Shown piece by piece: positions 17,396-26,161 of a DNA stretch of 64,000 bases. Numbering within the stretch: the stretch's first letter is position 1; each line of letters opens with the position of its first letter. The position numbers and the translations under genes were made by a program. Source of the DNA: JADFXI01 sp963784135 (lineage in GTDB: Bacteria; Nitrospirota; Thermodesulfovibrionia; Thermodesulfovibrionales; Dissulfurispiraceae); the NCBI GenBank assembly GCA_963784135.1, contig CAWAQG010000008.1:248001-312000 (forward strand), in the 5' to 3' direction. Below the pieces are notes generated by a model. That model searched no databases. It worked only from the letters and a program-made list of their open reading frames with translations, and was not told where the DNA came from.

Positions 17396-17830
17396 ATGGA
17401 AAGAAGACCTGCGGAGTGTTCAGAAGAGTTTCAGAATCTTATACAACAGTGGCAAAAGATCGAGGACAAGGCAATTGGCAGCGCCGATTCAATGATACGC
17501 AAGGCGGGCAATCCTTTTTTCAGGGTGATAATGGAATCGATTAAACACGATTCGGAAAAACACAAACTCATACAGCAGATGATTATCGACAACATTACAA
17601 AGGAGGCCATCGATATCAATACGGATGAGCTCAATAAAATGTCTGATATGCTGACCAATCATGTGGAAGCAGAAGCTGAATCCCTTCGGCTTGCCCATGC
17701 AGCCCTGGCAAAAAGCGAGCTGTTTTTCGTCCGATTTCTGCTTTCCTATCTTATAGCTGATAAAGCTAAACACCATGATTTAATCAATCAGCTTAATGAG
17801 CTCAAGGGGGCAACGATACCTACATCGTAA
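17396..17830 (+). CDS. ferritin-like four-helix protein
   Basis: A 144-aa, all-helical product. Acidic and His residues are spaced as in ferritin/rubrerythrin folds: IEDKA on helix 1, MESIKHDSEKH on helix 2, NHVEAEAESL on helix 3 and LIADKAKHHD on helix 4. A di-metal site is likely but not proven. It starts at ATG 17396 (AGGA ten bases upstream); the frame is open 13 codons further with a TTG. The MEMO1 homologue follows 26 bases later. Function is unknown; metal storage or peroxide protection is a guess. Confidence 0.55.
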   Translation: MERRPAECSEEFQNLIQQWQKIEDKAIGSADSMIRKAGNPFFRVIMESIKHDSEKHKLIQQMIIDNITKEAIDINTDELNKMSDMLTNHVEAEAESLRLAHAALAKSELFFVRFLLSYLIADKAKHHDLINQLNELKGATIPTS

Positions 17831-17856
17831 GAGGGGGGAGAACCGGGGGTGTCAGT

Positions 17857-18702
17857 ATGGCGTTGAGAAAACCTTGCGCGAGACAATTTTATCCGGGAGA
17901 TTGTAAGGCCCAGATAGAGCAATTCCTGGAGAGATATGAAGTCCCGGCCGGGGCCATGAAAGCTGTGGCCGGAATAGTACCGCATGCGGGATGGATGTTT
18001 TCCGGCGCTGTTGCCGCAAAGGTCTTTAAATGCATTAGCGTGAAGATGGACCCTGACACTTTCATACTGTTAGGCTCCGTCCATACGTTGGGACCGACGG
18101 GAAATTCGCTCTACGCACGTGGCGCCTGGGAAACGCCATTGGGCGAAGTGAAGATCGATGAAGAGGTTGCCGGGAGATTGCTTGAGTTTCCGGGCTTGGA
18201 CATTTTGGAGGACGCTGCCGCACATGAAGGCGAACATTCCATAGAAGTCCAGGTGCCTTTCATAAAATACCTGTGTCCTGATGCGAAGATCGTGCCTGTT
18301 TCGGTCCCTCCTGATAATGCACACGTGACAGGCCGGAAGATCGGTGAGGCCGTATCCGGAATCGGCAAGAAAATAGTTGTTGTTGGAACAACCGACCTGA
18401 CTCATTACGGGGCCGCTTATGGTTTTATGCCCTTCGGCCGTGGGGACGTAGCTAAAAGACTGATGATGGAGAACGACCGCAGGATGATAGAGCTTGCCCT
18501 GAATATGAAATATGCGGAAATCAGGGAAGAGGCTGAACGGAACGGCAATGCATGTGGTCCGGGTGCGCTTGCCGCAACGGTAGCAGCGGCAAGGGCTATG
18601 GGGGCTGACAAGGGGTACCTCCTCGAATACACTACAAGCTATGACGTAATGCCGGAAGGCGAGTTCCAGATGGCAGTGGGATATGCCGGGATTGTATTTT
18701 AG
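17857..18702 (+). CDS. MEMO1-family protein (AmmeMemoRadiSam system protein B)
   Basis: A 281-aa protein with the MEMO fold related to class III extradiol dioxygenases: IVPHAGWMFSGAVAA near the N-terminus, GSVHTLGPTG, EHSIEVQVPF and TTDLTHYG, which supply the His/Cys/Asp metal-site residues. Family B members occur with AMMECR1 and radical SAM proteins, neither of which is adjacent here. The enzymatic role in bacteria is not established. It ends close to the convergent fdhD. Confidence 0.9.
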   Translation: MALRKPCARQFYPGDCKAQIEQFLERYEVPAGAMKAVAGIVPHAGWMFSGAVAAKVFKCISVKMDPDTFILLGSVHTLGPTGNSLYARGAWETPLGEVKIDEEVAGRLLEFPGLDILEDAAAHEGEHSIEVQVPFIKYLCPDAKIVPVSVPPDNAHVTGRKIGEAVSGIGKKIVVVGTTDLTHYGAAYGFMPFGRGDVAKRLMMENDRRMIELALNMKYAEIREEAERNGNACGPGALAATVAAARAMGADKGYLLEYTTSYDVMPEGEFQMAVGYAGIVF

Positions 18703-18737
18703 AATTAATCAAAAAATAACAATGACCTCTTTTTGCC

Positions 18738-19505
18738 CTATGCCCGGGTCATTATTCTTTGCGGCTGGGTGTAGACGTTCAAACGGTCGGCCCTTATAAA
18801 ACCGACTACCGTTACGCCGCTCTTCTCCGCGATTTCAACGGCAAGGCTGGTGGGTGAGGTGCGGCTCGCAACTATAGGGACACCCTGGCGTGCGCACTTG
18901 GAAACAATTTCCGACGAGAGCCGTCCGCTTGCGAGCATGATTGTGCCTGCAAATGAAATATTCTCCAGGATGGCGTACCCGATAACTTTATCCACGGCAT
19001 TATGTCTGCCTATATCCTCAGCAAGGCAGAGTATGTCATCACCGTCGCTGAGGGCCGCGCTGTGGACACAGCCGGTAAGTTTGTAGAGTTCTGAAGCGTT
19101 CTGAAATTTCCTGTAGATCGCTTTTATCTTTTCAGCGCTGATGACAAAAGAATCATGGAGCTTCTGCAGCGACAGGCGTTTGGGGAAAGTAATGCCTCCG
19201 ATGCAGCCGGAAGTTATCACCGCGCCGTCGGTTTCGGCCTCACCCCCGGCAGGGATATCGACGAGCACCTCGTCAGCGTAGTGTATCGTCATCCGCTCCG
19301 CACACCATTCGCCCTTAATGATGCCCTCCGTCATAAACATGCCGACAACGAGTTCTCTTATCATGAGAGGCGTACAGTAAAGGCTGAGCACCTCTTTACC
19401 GTTAACGGTAATTCGCAGTCTCTTTTCGAGAGCTATGAAGTCGTCATGCTCTTCAAAGGTATTGCCGTTGTTCTTATATGTTTTTAGCTTTATGTATCCC
19501 TGCAT
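18738..19505 (-). CDS. fdhD: formate dehydrogenase accessory sulfurtransferase
   Basis: FdhD passes sulfur from the IscS desulfurase to the molybdenum cofactor of formate dehydrogenase. The 255-aa protein has the conserved TPxxxEEL-like start, TSGCIGG (the sulfur-carrying Cys; the second Cys of the E. coli CxxC is Gly), TGCVHSAAL and AEDIGRHNAVDKVIG. Its presence implies a catalytically competent formate dehydrogenase elsewhere, because the MopB protein in this window lacks the catalytic Cys/Sec. A palindromic repeat lies directly upstream of its start. Confidence 0.93.
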   Translation of the reverse strand: MQGYIKLKTYKNNGNTFEEHDDFIALEKRLRITVNGKEVLSLYCTPLMIRELVVGMFMTEGIIKGEWCAERMTIHYADEVLVDIPAGGEAETDGAVITSGCIGGITFPKRLSLQKLHDSFVISAEKIKAIYRKFQNASELYKLTGCVHSAALSDGDDILCLAEDIGRHNAVDKVIGYAILENISFAGTIMLASGRLSSEIVSKCARQGVPIVASRTSPTSLAVEIAEKSGVTVVGFIRADRLNVYTQPQRIMTRA

Positions 19506-19520
19506 AAAAATATAAAGACA

Positions 19521-19616
19521 GGCAATGGGCTATAGGCGATGGGCAATAGGTCAAAGACAAAAAAAGAGAAAGGGCCTTTTTCTTTACCTATAGCCTATGG
19601 CCTATCGCCTATTGCC
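19521..19616. repeat. palindromic repeat, family B (GGCNATR units)
   Basis: Two 30-bp arms (19521-19550 and 19587-19616) are inverted complements at about 25 of 30 positions. Each arm is built from four 7-nt units of the form GGC-NAT-R. A related copy is at 47061-47158. It occupies the whole gap between fdhD and the PAS-GAF gene. Confidence 0.8.
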
Positions 19617-19622
19617 TTGTAT

Positions 19623-21191
19623 TTATTGCCTCTCGCCTTTTATTTTCAGCATCTCATACATTTTAGCATTCTCAATCGCGGTCCCGCACACTTCTGCAAG
19701 TGACGACGAGAACGTGATGTCTTCGTCAGAGAAGTGTCGCGGCGTACCGGTGAGCAGCCTCAAAACCCCTATCACCTTCCCTTTGACGATGATTGGAAGG
19801 GTAAGCATGCTTTTAATGCCCTCCTGGCCGGCCTCTTTCTGGTAGTGTACTTTCGGGTCGGTCGTCACATCATGAATGGCAACAGGCCGTGTCTGCAGCG
19901 CCTCCCTTACATTTTCCTCAAAATCCACAGGCCCCCGGGCCAGATACTGCTCGCTTAATCCGTAGGCAGCGACAAGCTCAAGCTTCTCGCTGGATTCATC
20001 GAGCAGCCGTATCGTGGCAGCCTTCAAATTCATCACTTCAGGCAATTTCCTGACAATGAGGTTCAGCACCTCGTTCAGGCGCAGGCTGGAACCCACCGCT
20101 TTCGTCACGTCTTCAAATGTCCTCAGGTACTCTTTCGCGCGGGACACGGTTGACTCGAACTCGCGCGCATTCATTATCGCTATGGCAGCCTGCTCCGCAA
20201 TAGCGGTCATAAATTTCAGGTCCTCGGTTTTATATTTTACCGGCTCGGAGGTATACATGCGAAGGACGCCGATGACCTCTTTCTTAAACATCACCGGAAT
20301 AGAGAGACTGCTTCTTATCCCCTCCTCTTCAGCTTCGCGGCGGTACTTTGAGCCGGAGTCGGCGCTGATGTCGTATGTTGAGGCAGCCTTTCCCGACAGG
20401 GCGTCAAACATGGTGGGCTCATAATCAACGGGGCCCTTGTTGATATACTTTTCACTAAGGCCGTAATAAGCGGCCACTTCCAGCTTCTGCGTTTCCTTAT
20501 TGAGCAGCCTCAGCATGCTTGCCTTGACATTCATTACCTTGACCGCGTTGGTAACGATAAGGTTCAGGACCTCATTAAGGGAAATGCTCGAACTTATGGC
20601 CTTGCAGATATTCTGGTAACTCTCAAGGTAGATTTTTTTCTCAAATATATTTTCAGCGCATTCAGGACACATTCCATGAGTGAACACGCCGAACCCCTCA
20701 TCGGTGAGATATTTCTCCATCTGCTTCCATGAATCGTCGTTAAGACGTATCTTCTTGCACCACGCACAAATGGGGATAAGCCTTTCCTGCCGCTGGTTCT
20801 TCAAATATGTTTCTACAGCCGGGAACATGCGGCGGCTGTCTCTAAGAAGAGATACGGCCCCAACAACTTTCCTGTCGCGGAAAACAGGCGAACAGTGCTC
20901 CTCGATAAACTTTTTTTCGTTGTCTTTCCCTGAAAGTATAAGGTCCTTTACAATGGGCGCTGCAGACTGAAGGCACAGGACCGCAGGGTGCTCATAGGAA
21001 GGCAGTTGAAGGCCGGTTGCATCCTCATAGTGCAATACTTCATCGCATTTTTTGCCGCTGACGTCTTCTGAAGTCAGGCCTGTCAGGTTTTCAGCGCCTT
21101 TATTCCAGTATGATATCCTCTTCTTGCGATCGACATAGTAAACACCATCAGCAATGCTGTTGAACATGTCCAAAAAGATATTGCCGAACAT
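19623..21191 (-). CDS. PAS-GAF-GAF sensor protein with a CxxC pair
   Basis: A 522-aa cytoplasmic sensor without a recognisable output domain. A PAS domain (residues about 8-115, DGVYYVDRKKRISYWNKGAENLTG) is followed by a Cys motif ICAWCKKIR...MCPECAENIF (about 140-185) that could bind zinc or a redox cofactor. Two similar GAF domains then follow (about 200-350 and 370-515; both contain LNEVLNLIV and YGLSE). The tandem GAFs look like an internal duplication. With no kinase or cyclase it probably works through protein contacts. A single-gene unit is likely. Confidence 0.85.
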   Translation of the reverse strand: MFGNIFLDMFNSIADGVYYVDRKKRISYWNKGAENLTGLTSEDVSGKKCDEVLHYEDATGLQLPSYEHPAVLCLQSAAPIVKDLILSGKDNEKKFIEEHCSPVFRDRKVVGAVSLLRDSRRMFPAVETYLKNQRQERLIPICAWCKKIRLNDDSWKQMEKYLTDEGFGVFTHGMCPECAENIFEKKIYLESYQNICKAISSSISLNEVLNLIVTNAVKVMNVKASMLRLLNKETQKLEVAAYYGLSEKYINKGPVDYEPTMFDALSGKAASTYDISADSGSKYRREAEEEGIRSSLSIPVMFKKEVIGVLRMYTSEPVKYKTEDLKFMTAIAEQAAIAIMNAREFESTVSRAKEYLRTFEDVTKAVGSSLRLNEVLNLIVRKLPEVMNLKAATIRLLDESSEKLELVAAYGLSEQYLARGPVDFEENVREALQTRPVAIHDVTTDPKVHYQKEAGQEGIKSMLTLPIIVKGKVIGVLRLLTGTPRHFSDEDITFSSSLAEVCGTAIENAKMYEMLKIKGERQ

Positions 21192-21256
21192 CTATTATTA
21201 TATCATCGAAGGGGGCTTTTTATCGCTTCTAATAGAGGCATTAAAGTTTTGAATAA

Positions 21257-21287
21257 GGATATGTGCACGGCATACGTGCACATATCC
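21257..21287 (-). terminator. hairpin downstream of the nuoG-like gene
   Basis: A perfect 13-bp inverted repeat (GGATATGTGCACG) with a 5-nt loop lies 12 bases past the nuoG-like stop. The tract after it on the minus strand is TTATTC, only weakly T-rich, so it may be a terminator or an mRNA-stabilising stem. Confidence 0.6.
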
Positions 21288-21298
21288 CTGGACAAGGA

Positions 21299-23757
21299 TC
21301 AGGCCGCTTCAATCCTTACGCTGACCAGCGGCAACCCGCCGTTTAACGCAGGGTAGGTAAGTGTATTGACCTTTGCATGGGCGAAGTGGACGGGAGCGAA
21401 AACCGTTCCTTCAGGTACTTCATCGGACAGCATTGCCTTCAAATAGACCGAGCCTCTTTTCGAGGTGATCTTTACGAAATTCTCATCGGTGATACGGTAT
21501 TTTGCGGCATCCTTTCTATTTATCTGGAGAAAGGCATCCGCCACGACCGAGTCAAGGTTTCTGGAAAGGACCGAGAGAGCGCCGGAATGCTGGAGGACAT
21601 TAGAGGTGACGAGATATAACGGATACTCATCACTCACCGTCTCCATTACTTCATAAGAAACCGGGCTGAATGACGGACTGAATTCTTCCTTCCGTCCGGT
21701 CACTACTATATCGGCGATGGATGCGCGTATATCGGCAAGGTCCTTCAGGCCGAGGTCCTTGTTCATGAGGCGCGCAAGATTTCTGAATATCTTCCAGTCA
21801 GGGATGGACTGCCCGGCTTCAGATATAAGTTTAGGTATTTTCTGCACGCTTCCCGTAGCGTTCATAAACGTCCCCTCTTTTTCAGCCCAACTGCAGGCGG
21901 GCAGCACTACATCGGCGAGTTTTGCCGTTTCGGTGAGGAAGATGTCCTGCACTACGAGAAACTCAAGCCCCCCCAACGTCTTCTCCACGGTGTTTACGTC
22001 CGGGAACGACACGAGGGGGTTTTCTCCCATTATATACAGAGCTTTTATCGGGCCGGGTTTATACAGCATGTCATACACATTCTTGCCTGATGCGGAAAGC
22101 GGCCTGACGCCCACCATCCACATGCCGAGGGTGTTGGAGAATTCAGCGGGGACCTGGAGTGTTTCAGGGGCGTCCCCCATAAGCAGCACAAGGTTAGCGG
22201 CGGCAAGGAGCGTATTCAGGCTCTTTGTATTTTCAGATGACCCTGATGTAATGGCAATAACTCTCTTGCCTGCGGCAGCATACGATCTTGCCAGTTGAAC
22301 AATCGCCTCTTCAGGAAGCGCGGTGATTTTCGACACGGCAGCGAGGGACAATTCTTTAAGACCTGCCGCAAATGCGTCGAACTGCGGCGTCTTCCGGGCG
22401 CTCTCTTTATTGTATATCCCCTCATCAACTATCACTTTCATAATACCGTTCAGAAGAGCGATGCCGGTCCCCGGTTTAGTCCTCAGCCACTGGCTGCTGT
22501 TCCTCGCAAGCTTTGTCTCTTTTGAATCGGCAACCACAAGCGTGGCCCCTTCGTTTTTTGCCCCTATGAAGTTCAATCCCCATACAGGAAGGGTGGAGGT
22601 GATATCAGAGTCAACCACGAGAATGAAGTCGGCGTGGAGAGGGGCTTCCCAGTTCAATCGGGAGGCTGTCAAGGCCGAAGGCCTTTTCAAAGGTTTTTTG
22701 GGCTTTTGCATAGCCGAACCGTGCCGCGGAGTCAATAGTATCGGTGCCTATGACATCCCTCATGAATTTCTGCAGCATGTAGTTGTCTTCCATGGTGCAC
22801 CGCTGGGAGCCGACAGCGCCGATTGCGGCAGGGCCGTGCTGCGACTTTATGGCTTCAAGCCTTTGTGCCACATGCTCCAGCGCCTCTTCCCACGAGACAG
22901 CCGTCAGGGCCCCGTCCTTTTTTATCAGAGGTGCGGACAAGCGGTTCTCGGAATAGATATAGTCAAACCCGAATCTCCCTTTGCTGCAAAGGTCGCCGTC
23001 GTTTATGCCGACTCCCTGCTTGCCGCGGGCCCTCATTATCCTGCCTTCCCGGAGGCTCAGATTAGTCGTGCAGCCGCAGCCGCAGTAGGGACAGACAATC
23101 TCATGTTCATCCATGAACCAGACCCTTGAGCGGAAGCGGTAAGGTTTGCTGCCGAGCGCCCCGACCGGGCATGTATCGATACACTGCCCGCAGAATTCAC
23201 AATCGAGGGTCTCTTCAAAGGCAGGGCTTATTTTCGATTTGAATCCCCTGCCGATTATATTGATGGCGCCTACTCCCTGGTGTTCATAGCAGACCCTTAC
23301 GCACTTGCCGCAAAGAATGCAGCGATTAGGGTTCCTTTCCACTATAGGGGAATCGATCCTTTCAGGGTCGCTCTTTCTTTGCCCCAGGAACCTGCTCTGC
23401 GACGGCCCGTATTTGAACGCGAGGTCCTGCAGCGCGCACTCCCCCGCCTTGTCGCAAATCGGACAATCCAGGGGGTGGTGGATCAAAAGCAGCTCAAGCA
23501 CAGTTTTCCGGGCCTTTGCAAGCTTCGGTGTTTCTGTCATGACAACCATGCCTTCCTCTGCGGGTGAAGAGCAGGCGGCAAAGAGTCTTTTCTGTCCTTC
23601 CACTTCCACTACGCATAGCCTGCATCCGCCGTAGGGCCTGAGCCGTCTTGTCATAGCAAAGGTTGGGGATATACATGCCGTTGCCGAGGGCGGCCTGAAG
23701 TATGGTCGTGCCGGGCTTGGTTTTGATAACTTTCCCATCTATCGTAAGCTCTATCAT
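21299..23757 (-). CDS. nuoG: NuoG-like iron-sulfur/MopB subunit, frameshifted twice
   Basis: From the N-terminus: a [2Fe-2S] domain (MIELTIDGKVIKTKPGTTIL...GGCRLCVVEVEG), the His-Cys cluster HHPLDCPICDKAGECALQD, two [4Fe-4S] motifs (CILCGKCVRVC, CEFCGQCIDTCPVGAL), CPYCGCGCTTN and a long MopB domain. Where formate dehydrogenases have Cys or Sec (AR-V-U-H), this protein reads ARFGYAKA, so it is NuoG-like rather than a formate dehydrogenase. The frame shifts near 23645 and near 22670; the pieces read on with conserved residues. It is the last gene of the operon with nuoF- and nuoE-like genes, taking the place the hydrogenase subunit has in Hnd operons. Confidence 0.85.
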
Positions 23758-23804
23758 GATGCCTTATTCCTCCTTTCCTGCCAGCGTTTCAATTTGCTTG
23801 TTCC

Positions 23805-25650
23805 TTAGCGCATCCTGGTCCGGCAGTGCCGGCCGCATGTCTCTCTCATGCTCCTGGGGCCTATCTTCACAGAATCGAACTTGCAAGCCTCATAGCACGA
23901 ACGGCACTGTATGCACCGTGACTGGTCAATACGGTGCGGCACTTTCTTCTCGCCGGAGACCGCGACTTTGCGGGCAGACGCTCTTGCAAGCGCCGCAGGC
24001 CTTGCATTTTTCCTCATCTATGTAGAATGTGCAGAGGTCTTTGCATACCCCTGTCTTGCACCATTTCTCATTGATGTGGGACTCGTACTCATCCCTGAAA
24101 TATTTTATTGTCGTCAGAACGGGATTTGGCGCTGTCTGCCCCAGTCCGCAGAGCGATGTTGCGATAATGTCGTGCGACATGTCCTGCAGCAGTTCTATAT
24201 CACCTGCTTTGCCTTTCCCTTCGGTGATTTTAGTCAGCAGGTCCAGCATGACCGTAGTGCCGACCCGGCACGGCGGGCATTTGCCGCACGATTCTTCAGC
24301 GGTAAATTCAAGAAAGAATTTTGCAACGCTGACCATGCAGTTCAGGTCGTTCATAACGACCATGCCGCCCGACCCAACAATGGCCCCTGTCTGCATGATG
24401 TCTTCATAAGTCACCGGCGTATCGAGAAGGTGCTCCGGAATGCAGCCGCCGGAGGGCCCGCCCAACTGCACTGCTTTGAATTTTCTGCCTTTGGGTACGC
24501 CTCCCCCGATCTCATAAATTATCTTTCTGAGAGGAATGCCCATAGGCACTTCGATCAACCCTATATTGGTTATGGCGCCGCTCAATGCAAAAACTTTTGT
24601 GCCTGTCGATTTCTCGGTGCCGAGAGTCCTGTACCAGTCAGCCCCGTTCAGAATTATTTGAGGGATGTTGGCATATGTCTCCACATTGTTAAGCACTGTG
24701 GGACAATCCCACAAGCCTTTCACCGCCGGGAACGGCGGCCTTGGCCTCGGCATGCCGCGCTTGCCTTCCAGGGAGCGCATGAGCGCAGTCTCCTCGCCGC
24801 ATACGAAGGCGCCTGCGCCCTGGTAAATTTCTATATCGAGATTGAACCCGGTCCCAAGGATATTGTCGCCCAGCAGGCCGTTTTCTTTTGCCTGCTCTAT
24901 CGCAAGCTGCAGCCGGTGCACCGCCAGGGGATATTCGGCCCTGACGTATATGTAACCTTTGTTTGCTCCTATCGCTTTTCCGCCGATGATCATTCCCTCC
25001 AGGACAACGTGGGGATCAGCCTCCATTACGCTCCTGTCCATAAACGCACCCGGGTCGCCCTCATCTCCATTGCAGAGAATATACTTCTGGTCTCCCTTGA
25101 CCTTTGAGCAGAACTCCCATTTCAACCCTGTGGGGAAGCCGGCGCCGCCTCTGCCGCGGAGCCCTGACCTTTTAATTTCATTTATTATCTGCTCGGAAGT
25201 CATTTCGGTCAGCGCCTTTGCTGCAGCCTGGTACCCGTCGCGAGCTATATATTCTTCTATCTTCTCCGCATCGACCAACCCTTTGTTCCTCAGTGCCCTG
25301 AGCACCTGGAGGCTGAAAAAGGGAATGTCCTTCATGAGCGGTATGGTTTGTTTCCTGACGGGCTCTTTATACATGAGCCGCTCTACGGGCCTGCCTTTAA
25401 TAAAGTGCTCTTCGACGACAACCGGCACATCGGCTACCGTGACCTTTTCATAGAAAATATCGTCCGGATACACCGTCATCACCGGCCCCTGGGCGCAAAA
25501 ACCGTTGCAGCCGGTCAGGACAATATTTATTTCCTTTTCGAGCCCTCTGAGCTTTATCTCCTCATCAAGTGCTTTCTTCAGCTTTAAGCTGTTTCCGGCT
25601 ATGCAGCCGGTGCCACCGCACAGCATGACACTTGTACGATACGTTTCCAT
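23805..25650 (-). CDS. nuoF: HndC/HydB-type NuoF flavoprotein, frameshifted near its C-terminus
   Basis: The NADH-binding FMN subunit. An N-terminal thioredoxin-like [2Fe-2S] domain (MLCGGTGCIAG...TGCNGFCAQGP) is followed by the NuoF core with GLRGRGGAGFPTGLKW, CNGDEGDPGAFMDR (FMN/NADH) and the [4Fe-4S] motif ESCGKCPPCRVG. The C-terminal ferredoxin segment is CKACGACKSVC, then after one extra A near 23970 CIQCRSCYEACKFDSVKIG. This is the layout of HndC, HydB and NADH-dependent formate dehydrogenase beta subunits, longer than respiratory NuoF. The ATG has a perfect AGGAGG. A palindromic repeat separates it from the upstream ferredoxin gene. Confidence 0.88.
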
Positions 25651-25667
25651 TATTCCTCCTAAAACAT

Positions 25668-25739
25668 CAGGTTAAGGTTAAGGTTGAGGTTTCATAGGTT
25701 GTTTGTTGTTTTCTTAACCTTGACCTTAGCCTTAACCTG
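25668..25739. repeat. palindromic repeat, family C (GGTTAA units)
   Basis: Arms of CAGGTTAAGGTTAAGG and its near-complement ending CCTTAACCTG flank a short AT-rich centre. It fills most of the 93-bp gap between the ferredoxin and nuoF genes, so it would be transcribed as a strong hairpin within the operon mRNA. Confidence 0.75.
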
Positions 25740-25743
25740 TTTT

Positions 25744-26127
25744 TTAATATGCTGTCTCACTGCCCATCACAAGGGCATATTCTTCAACTGCGTGTCCGTT
25801 CAATACATGCTCCTGGAATATTTTTCGTATTTTTTCATCGTTCAGGAAAACATATTTCACCGGCGCCTCATCGATAATCTCAACCGTTGCCATAGGCTCC
25901 TTGCTGCAGAGTCCGGCACATCCCGAGGTGGTGACGGCGACGTCACTGACATTGTTCTTGCTCATCTCGTCAAGGAGCGCCTCCATTACTTTGCGTGCAC
26001 CTGCGGCAATCCCGCATGTGCCCATGTGCACGGTTATTTTTGCCCTGCTGCCGCCCTCCCTGAGAGTAAATGTAGCCTTATGCGATTCTTTTATCCGCTT
26101 TAAATCATCGACCGTTAATCTTGGCAT
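25744..26127 (-). CDS. HndB-like thioredoxin-fold [2Fe-2S] protein
   Basis: A 127-aa protein with MGTCGIAAGA and TSGCAGLCSKEP, the Cys pattern of the HndB/HymA small subunits found between NuoE-like and NuoF-like genes in NADP-reducing hydrogenase operons. It probably carries electrons to or from the flavoprotein. The position between the REC-NuoE fusion and nuoF reproduces the hndA-hndB-hndC order. Confidence 0.85.
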   Translation of the reverse strand: MPRLTVDDLKRIKESHKATFTLREGGSRAKITVHMGTCGIAAGARKVMEALLDEMSKNNVSDVAVTTSGCAGLCSKEPMATVEIIDEAPVKYVFLNDEKIRKIFQEHVLNGHAVEEYALVMGSETAY

Positions 26128-26161
26128 ACCATCCTCCTATATTTGCGATGAGCCTTTTTTC

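Noticed and set aside
19521..19616. CRISPR array from the regular 7-nt units
   Set aside because: Units are far too short, there are no spacers and the two halves are inverted, not direct. No CRISPR array or cas gene is seen anywhere in the window.
22323..23129. Open frame of 268 codons opposite the nuoG-like gene
   Set aside because: Antisense shadow of the MopB coding sequence.
21299..23757. Formate dehydrogenase alpha subunit
   Set aside because: The position of the catalytic Cys or Sec is occupied by Gly/Tyr in ARFGYAKA, so NuoG-like is the safer call.
23911..25107. Open frame of 398 codons on the plus strand opposite nuoF
   Set aside because: It is antisense to a well-conserved flavoprotein, has no start site or recognisable domain, and reflects codon bias of the real gene.
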